9,698 nucleotides of DNA from JBFXEO01 sp050180015. Lineage in GTDB: Bacteria; Bacteroidota; Bacteroidia; Bacteroidales; Tenuifilaceae. The notes below the pieces were generated by a model. It was not told where the DNA came from. It made no database searches and saw nothing but the letters and a program-made list of their open reading frames with translations. Shown one piece after another: positions 7,110 to 9,698 of the stretch; positions within the stretch are counted from its first letter, which is position 1, and each line of letters opens with the position of its first letter. The stretch lies in assembly GCA_050180015.1 (NCBI GenBank), contig JBFXEO010000105.1:1-9698 (forward strand), written 5' to 3'. Both the position numbers and the translations under genes were made by a program.

Positions 7110-7197
7110 TTGAAGTTAATTACGTTGCTAAGTTACCATAAAATCTTAGAATCACATATCGATGTCGTTTAACTATGCATCATTGATACGTTGATTT

Positions 7198-7205
7198 TAA
7201 CTTTG
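7198..7205 (+). promoter_or_regulatory. Possible distal -7 box for the lipoprotein operon
   Basis: TAACTTTG is an exact TAnnTTTG match and is followed by GCAAGTT, much like the porT box. It lies about 210 bp before the first lipoprotein start, so a transcript from here would carry the inverted repeats at 7231-7304 in its leader. No good -33 box is visible. Confidence 0.3.
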
Positions 7206-7225
7206 GCAAGTTCAGTCGGGCTCTG

Positions 7226-7233
7226 CAAAGCTA
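7226..7233 (-). promoter_or_regulatory. Possible -7 box for the RNA methyltransferase gene
   Basis: Read on the minus strand this is TAGCTTTG, an exact TAnnTTTG match about 117 bp upstream of the ATG at 7109. A closer but imperfect box, TAACTTAG (7135 down to 7128), is an alternative. Neither has a clear -33 partner. Confidence 0.3.
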
Positions 7234-7253
7234 AACTTTGAGCCTAAAGTTAG
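7231..7253. repeat. Imperfect hairpin in the divergent gap
   Basis: CTAA and CTTT (7231-7239, with A7235 bulged) pair with AAAG and TTAG (7246-7253) around a 6-nt loop. It overlaps the possible minus-strand promoter box at 7226-7233. Confidence 0.3.
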
Positions 7254-7266
7254 GTTGACGGGGTGA

Positions 7267-7276
7267 AACGGCCGTT
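7267..7276. repeat. 10-bp perfect palindrome AACGGCCGTT
   Basis: This palindrome shares the half-site AACGGC with the hairpin 12 bp further on (7288-7304), so the two may be paired sites for one regulator upstream of the lipoprotein operon. It is an operator candidate only. Confidence 0.35.
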
Positions 7277-7287
7277 GGATTAATGAA

Positions 7288-7304
7288 AAACGGCATTGCC
7301 GTTT
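7288..7304. repeat. Perfect 7-bp inverted repeat with ATT loop
   Basis: AAACGGC (7288-7294) and GCCGTTT (7298-7304) pair perfectly around ATT. It lies 51 bp before the proximal -7 box at 7355 and would be inside the leader if the distal promoter is used. No T-run follows on the plus strand, and no gene ends here, so it is more likely an operator or leader structure than a terminator. Confidence 0.4.
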
Positions 7305-7354
7305 AACCTGTTAAAAAACATGTCATGTAAAAAAGTTTGAATTTTGCATTTACG

Positions 7355-7362
7355 TACATTTG
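7355..7362 (+). promoter_or_regulatory. Likely -7 box for the lipoprotein-receptor operon
   Basis: TACATTTG is an exact TAnnTTTG match ending 53 bp before the ATG at 7416. TTTG at 7336-7339 lies 15 bp upstream, shorter than the usual 19-21 bp for a -33 box. Confidence 0.5.
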
Positions 7363-7415
7363 CTAGCGATATGAAAATTAATACATATCATTTAAGCGAA
7401 CCAAAACCATAAACT

Positions 7416-8021
7416 ATGAAGTCAAATTATTCAAAACTTTTGCTGTTAGCCTTACTGGCTATTTTTACGCTTGGGTCATGCGACGATGACGATGATAACG
7501 ATTCCAGGGGAACTTTTGTAACTCTTGGCGCCCAGTCGAACACGTCAACCGGTGCATTCTACTCCATTTTAGAGGGTAAGGTTTACACCCAGGATGAGGC
7601 ATTCCAGAATCAGGAATCCATCGATTTGCTCTGCTTCTATGAAAATACCGATGAGCATCAAAATTTTACCACGCTTTCCTCGCCAGGTGCCAATATTGTC
7701 GGAATTTTTACGGGCGAAACTTCTGTTGAGAATTATACCACGAAAAACCTAACTACGTTTACACATCCTGCAACTGAGCTGTCTGTTGAGCAGTTTGACC
7801 AGATTAAGAATGGCGATGCTATCATATCCAGCTACTACGATGTTACTGTTACCAGCGGCAATAAAAAAGCCAAAGAATTAAAGGTTGGCGATATTTATGC
7901 CTTTAAAACACAAACTGGCTTTTACGGGCTGTTTAAGGTTGTAAAGGTTAGCGATCCAGAAGGAGAAACAGGGTGGATTAAAATAGAGTTAAAGGTGACA
8001 GTACCGTTGTTAATTGATTAG
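7416..8021 (+). CDS. Predicted surface-exposed lipoprotein, family not recognised (lipoprotein 1)
   Basis: The 201 residues begin with a signal peptide whose lipobox is LGSC, with Cys22 as the lipid-bearing residue. It is followed directly by five Asp, the kind of acidic stretch known in Bacteroidota as an export signal to the outer face of the outer membrane. The mature part (about 33-195) is one beta-rich domain: an N-terminal segment ending in SIDLLCFY (68-75) and a C-terminal segment with YAFKTQTGFYGLFKVVKV (161-178) and GWIKIELKV (186-194). The same pattern recurs in the next gene's product, so the two are probably paralogues. I do not recognise a named family; it lacks the look of Porphyromonas HmuY. 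The context suggests a surface partner of the receptor encoded downstream. It is probably the first gene of a three-gene operon. Confidence 0.85.
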   Translation: MKSNYSKLLLLALLAIFTLGSCDDDDDNDSRGTFVTLGAQSNTSTGAFYSILEGKVYTQDEAFQNQESIDLLCFYENTDEHQNFTTLSSPGANIVGIFTGETSVENYTTKNLTTFTHPATELSVEQFDQIKNGDAIISSYYDVTVTSGNKKAKELKVGDIYAFKTQTGFYGLFKVVKVSDPEGETGWIKIELKVTVPLLID

Positions 8022-8029
8022 AATAAGTT

Positions 8030-8057
8030 GTTGCATCTCTAATAACAGGGATGCGGC
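8030..8057 (+). terminator. Stem-loop between the lipoprotein genes, possible attenuator
   Basis: GTTGCATCTCT (8030-8040) pairs with AGGGATGCGGC (8047-8057) around AATAAC: 11 pairs including three G-U. It begins 8 bp after the first lipoprotein stop and ends 15 bp before the next start. Only TTT follows, so it is a weak terminator at best; it may instead stabilise the upstream message or reduce expression of the downstream genes. Confidence 0.45.
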
Positions 8058-8072
8058 TTTACCCATTTAGCC

Positions 8073-8978
8073 ATGCGGTACTTTTTTATAATTCCTGTTA
8101 TCCTGCTGCTATTTACAAGGTGTAGCAATGATGAAAAGAATGATTACCCTCCGATAGTATTGCTTAAAAATAGCGAAACCTATACGGTTAATGGGGCGGA
8201 TATTCCGGTGGGGGGTAAATTGTTTTTTGGCATAACGGCCACAACCGGGAGCGCACCGTTAACCAACCTCCGGGTTACAAGAATTATTAACGGGCAGAGG
8301 ACGAGGGAAGTTGATTGCGGCTTTTATATTAAGGCAGGAGGATTAGATACCAGCTTTTATTTCGCAAAGTCGTCAGCAGCTGAGGAGCTGTGGGAGTTTT
8401 TTGTGATGAATGCCAACCGCGATTCTGCTTCCACAACGCGTAGAATTCTCCTCGGCGAAGGCTCTGCCTACGGCCCCATAAATCACTACGCATCCCTTAA
8501 AATAGGAATGCAGAACAGCTCGCAGTATCCAAACTATGTTGATTTGCACACCGGGGCATTATTCAGTAAAACAGATGTTGCCGGACACGAGGATCAGATT
8601 GATTTGGTTGGTTTCGTATATCTTACAAGCGGGGTAATGTCGCCAACGCTATGTTGCCCGGCCTACACGGGCAGCAGCTCTGTTACAACCCATTACCCGG
8701 AGATACTGGCCTGGACGGTTAGGAATGCAACATCGTACGATTACTACTCCTCTGACTATAATTTGGTCCATCCGGATGATTTTGACAGTGCCCAGAACGA
8801 TAGCTTGCTGGTTGCATCCTATAAACCCGAAAAAACCAGCGGGCTCTGTAAGTACTGCTACACCAACAGGATAATTCCCTTTAAAACAGCCAATGGAAAG
8901 TATGGACTGGTAAAGGTCATTCATGCCGATACTGTTCCTGACGGATATATGGACATTGAAATTAAAGTTCAGCAATAG
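8073..8978 (+). CDS. Predicted two-domain lipoprotein, family not recognised (lipoprotein 2)
   Basis: The 301 residues start with a short signal peptide. The probable lipidated residue is Cys17 in LFTRC; Arg just before it is unusual for a lipobox, so lipidation is likely but not certain. SNDEKND follows, a plausible surface-export stretch. An N-terminal domain (about 25-128) looks like an Ig-type beta sandwich and has no counterpart in lipoprotein 1. The C-terminal domain (about 139-300) resembles lipoprotein 1: DQIDLVGF (174-181), IIPFKTANGKYGLVKV (267-282) and GYMDIEIKV (291-299) align with its matching segments. This domain also has a vicinal Cys pair (194-195) and a CKYC motif (259-262), absent from lipoprotein 1. 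It lies 51 bp after lipoprotein 1 and 7 bp before the receptor gene. Function unknown; possibly a surface ligand-binding partner of the receptor. Confidence 0.82.
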   Translation: MRYFFIIPVILLLFTRCSNDEKNDYPPIVLLKNSETYTVNGADIPVGGKLFFGITATTGSAPLTNLRVTRIINGQRTREVDCGFYIKAGGLDTSFYFAKSSAAEELWEFFVMNANRDSASTTRRILLGEGSAYGPINHYASLKIGMQNSSQYPNYVDLHTGALFSKTDVAGHEDQIDLVGFVYLTSGVMSPTLCCPAYTGSSSVTTHYPEILAWTVRNATSYDYYSSDYNLVHPDDFDSAQNDSLLVASYKPEKTSGLCKYCYTNRIIPFKTANGKYGLVKVIHADTVPDGYMDIEIKVQQ

Positions 8979-8985
8979 TAACGGC

Positions 8986-9698
8986 ATGAAGTATCTATTT
9001 TATTTGTTTTTACTGATATTTCCGTTTAACCTTACTGCCCAAACCGCGGTAACCGGTTACGTTCGGAATACTAGTACCAATGAAGCAATTCCGGGGGCCA
9101 ACGTTGTTATAGGCGGCAAGGGTGCGGCAACCAATAGCCGGGGATATTTTGTAGTGGAAAACTTGGCGGACGGTGAGTACATCCTCACCGTTACGGTGGT
9201 TGGATATTCAAAGTATCAGCAGAGGGTTTTGGTTAAAGAGGGGAAAGCTAATTGGGTTGATGTTAGATTGGCTGAGGATAAAATCCAGCTCGATGGAATA
9301 GTTGTTTCCGCTACACGTTCCGAGAACAGAATAAGTGAAATACCGGGGAGGGTCAGCTTAGTTACCCCCGAACGGTTGTCGCTTATAGCAGCACAAACTA
9401 CCGATGAGTACCTTTCGCTCATTTCCGGGGTGCAGGTTAGCCGTTCGTTCGGTTTATACTCGCATAAATCGTCGGTTACCATGCGTGGCCTGAGCGGGAA
9501 CGAGCAGGCCCGTACGCTGATTATGATAGATGGGATTCCGGTTAACAAGGCCGACGGGGGTTCCGTTAACTGGAATTTAATATCAACTGGCGATATTGAA
9601 CGTATTGAGGTAGTCAAAGGCCCAGGCTCTGCACTGTATGGGGGAAATGCTATGGGCGGGGTTATCAACGTAATAAATCGTCGTCCACAAAGGAACTT
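8986..9698 (+). CDS. TonB-dependent outer-membrane receptor, N-terminal 237 residues, cut by window edge
   Basis: The frame is open from the ATG at 8986 to the window edge. TonB-dependent receptors import bulky ligands such as haem, siderophores, cobalamin or glycans across the outer membrane, using energy from TonB-ExbBD. A signal peptide (1-19, ending LTA-Q) is followed by a CarboxypepD-like regulatory domain (about 20-95, with TNEAIPGANVVIGGKGAATN at 30-49), common in Bacteroidota receptors. A TonB-box-like IVVSATR (105-111) precedes the plug domain, which shows MRGLSG, IMIDGIP and ERIEVVKGPGSALYGGNAMGG. The plug resembles the BtuB/FepA/HmuR type more than the SusC type, but the barrel that would help identify the ligand is missing. 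It starts 7 bp after lipoprotein 2, so co-transcription is very likely. Family certain, ligand unknown. Confidence 0.95.
   Translation, partial: MKYLFYLFLLIFPFNLTAQTAVTGYVRNTSTNEAIPGANVVIGGKGAATNSRGYFVVENLADGEYILTVTVVGYSKYQQRVLVKEGKANWVDVRLAEDKIQLDGIVVSATRSENRISEIPGRVSLVTPERLSLIAAQTTDEYLSLISGVQVSRSFGLYSHKSSVTMRGLSGNEQARTLIMIDGIPVNKADGGSVNWNLISTGDIERIEVVKGPGSALYGGNAMGGVINVINRRPQRN

Larger units (their letters stand above)
7110..7415. other. Divergent gap with inverted repeats, upstream of the lipoprotein operon
   Basis: These 306 bp separate the RNA methyltransferase from the lipoprotein operon. They contain up to three TAnnTTTG boxes, one hairpin, one palindrome and one perfect inverted repeat, which is dense for this window. 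The only open frame is a 13-codon one at 7371-7412 whose stop lies 3 bp before the lipoprotein ATG; its start falls about where the proximal promoter would begin transcription, so it is probably chance. Confidence 0.55.

Noticed and set aside
7371..7412. 13-codon frame just before lipoprotein 1
   Set aside because: Starts about where transcription from the 7355 box should begin and has no leader-peptide features such as repeated regulatory codons.
7416..8021. Naming lipoprotein 1 HmuY because of the lipoprotein-receptor layout
   Set aside because: The sequence lacks the HmuY pattern I know, and the layout alone does not define the cargo.
9216..9668. 150-codon open frame on the minus strand inside the receptor gene
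   Set aside because: Opposite the conserved TonB-box and plug region; low-complexity Ser/Pro/Thr composition typical of antisense frames.

Overview
The window looks like a chromosomal segment of a Bacteroidota bacterium, probably class Bacteroidia. The evidence is a likely PorT gene (type IX secretion, a Bacteroidota trait) beside a menaquinone methyltransferase, surface lipoproteins with an Asp-rich stretch after the lipid-bearing Cys, a TonB-dependent receptor with a CarboxypepD-like N-terminal domain, promoter-like TAnnTTTG boxes, and no clear Shine-Dalgarno sequences. I see no phage, insertion sequence, CRISPR array, rRNA or tRNA.

Layout. The left edge holds the start of a short-chain dehydrogenase on the minus strand. 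A 361-bp divergent gap follows. Next on the plus strand come a small-type purL (purine synthesis) and, 7 bp later, menG/ubiE (last step of menaquinone synthesis), then porT behind its own likely promoter. A 519-residue FAD-dependent dehydrogenase of the COG2509 type comes next. It converges on a minus-strand SpoU/TrmH-type RNA 2'-O-methyltransferase gene.

Right end. A 306-bp divergent gap rich in inverted repeats leads into a plus-strand cluster: two tandem lipoproteins sharing a related C-terminal domain, then a TonB-dependent receptor cut by the window edge. The three genes read as one operon: a predicted surface-exposed lipoprotein pair and an outer-membrane importer, in the same layout as lipoprotein plus receptor uptake systems. 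I do not recognise the lipoprotein family and cannot name the cargo. This is the best candidate for something undescribed.

Outside the genes, the most interesting signals are a diverged repeat of about 60 to 90 bp present after both menG and porT, a stem-loop between the two lipoprotein genes, palindromes beside promoter boxes, and a porT start that is probably a TTG 23 codons inside the longest open frame. Most of the left part is ordinary core metabolism.
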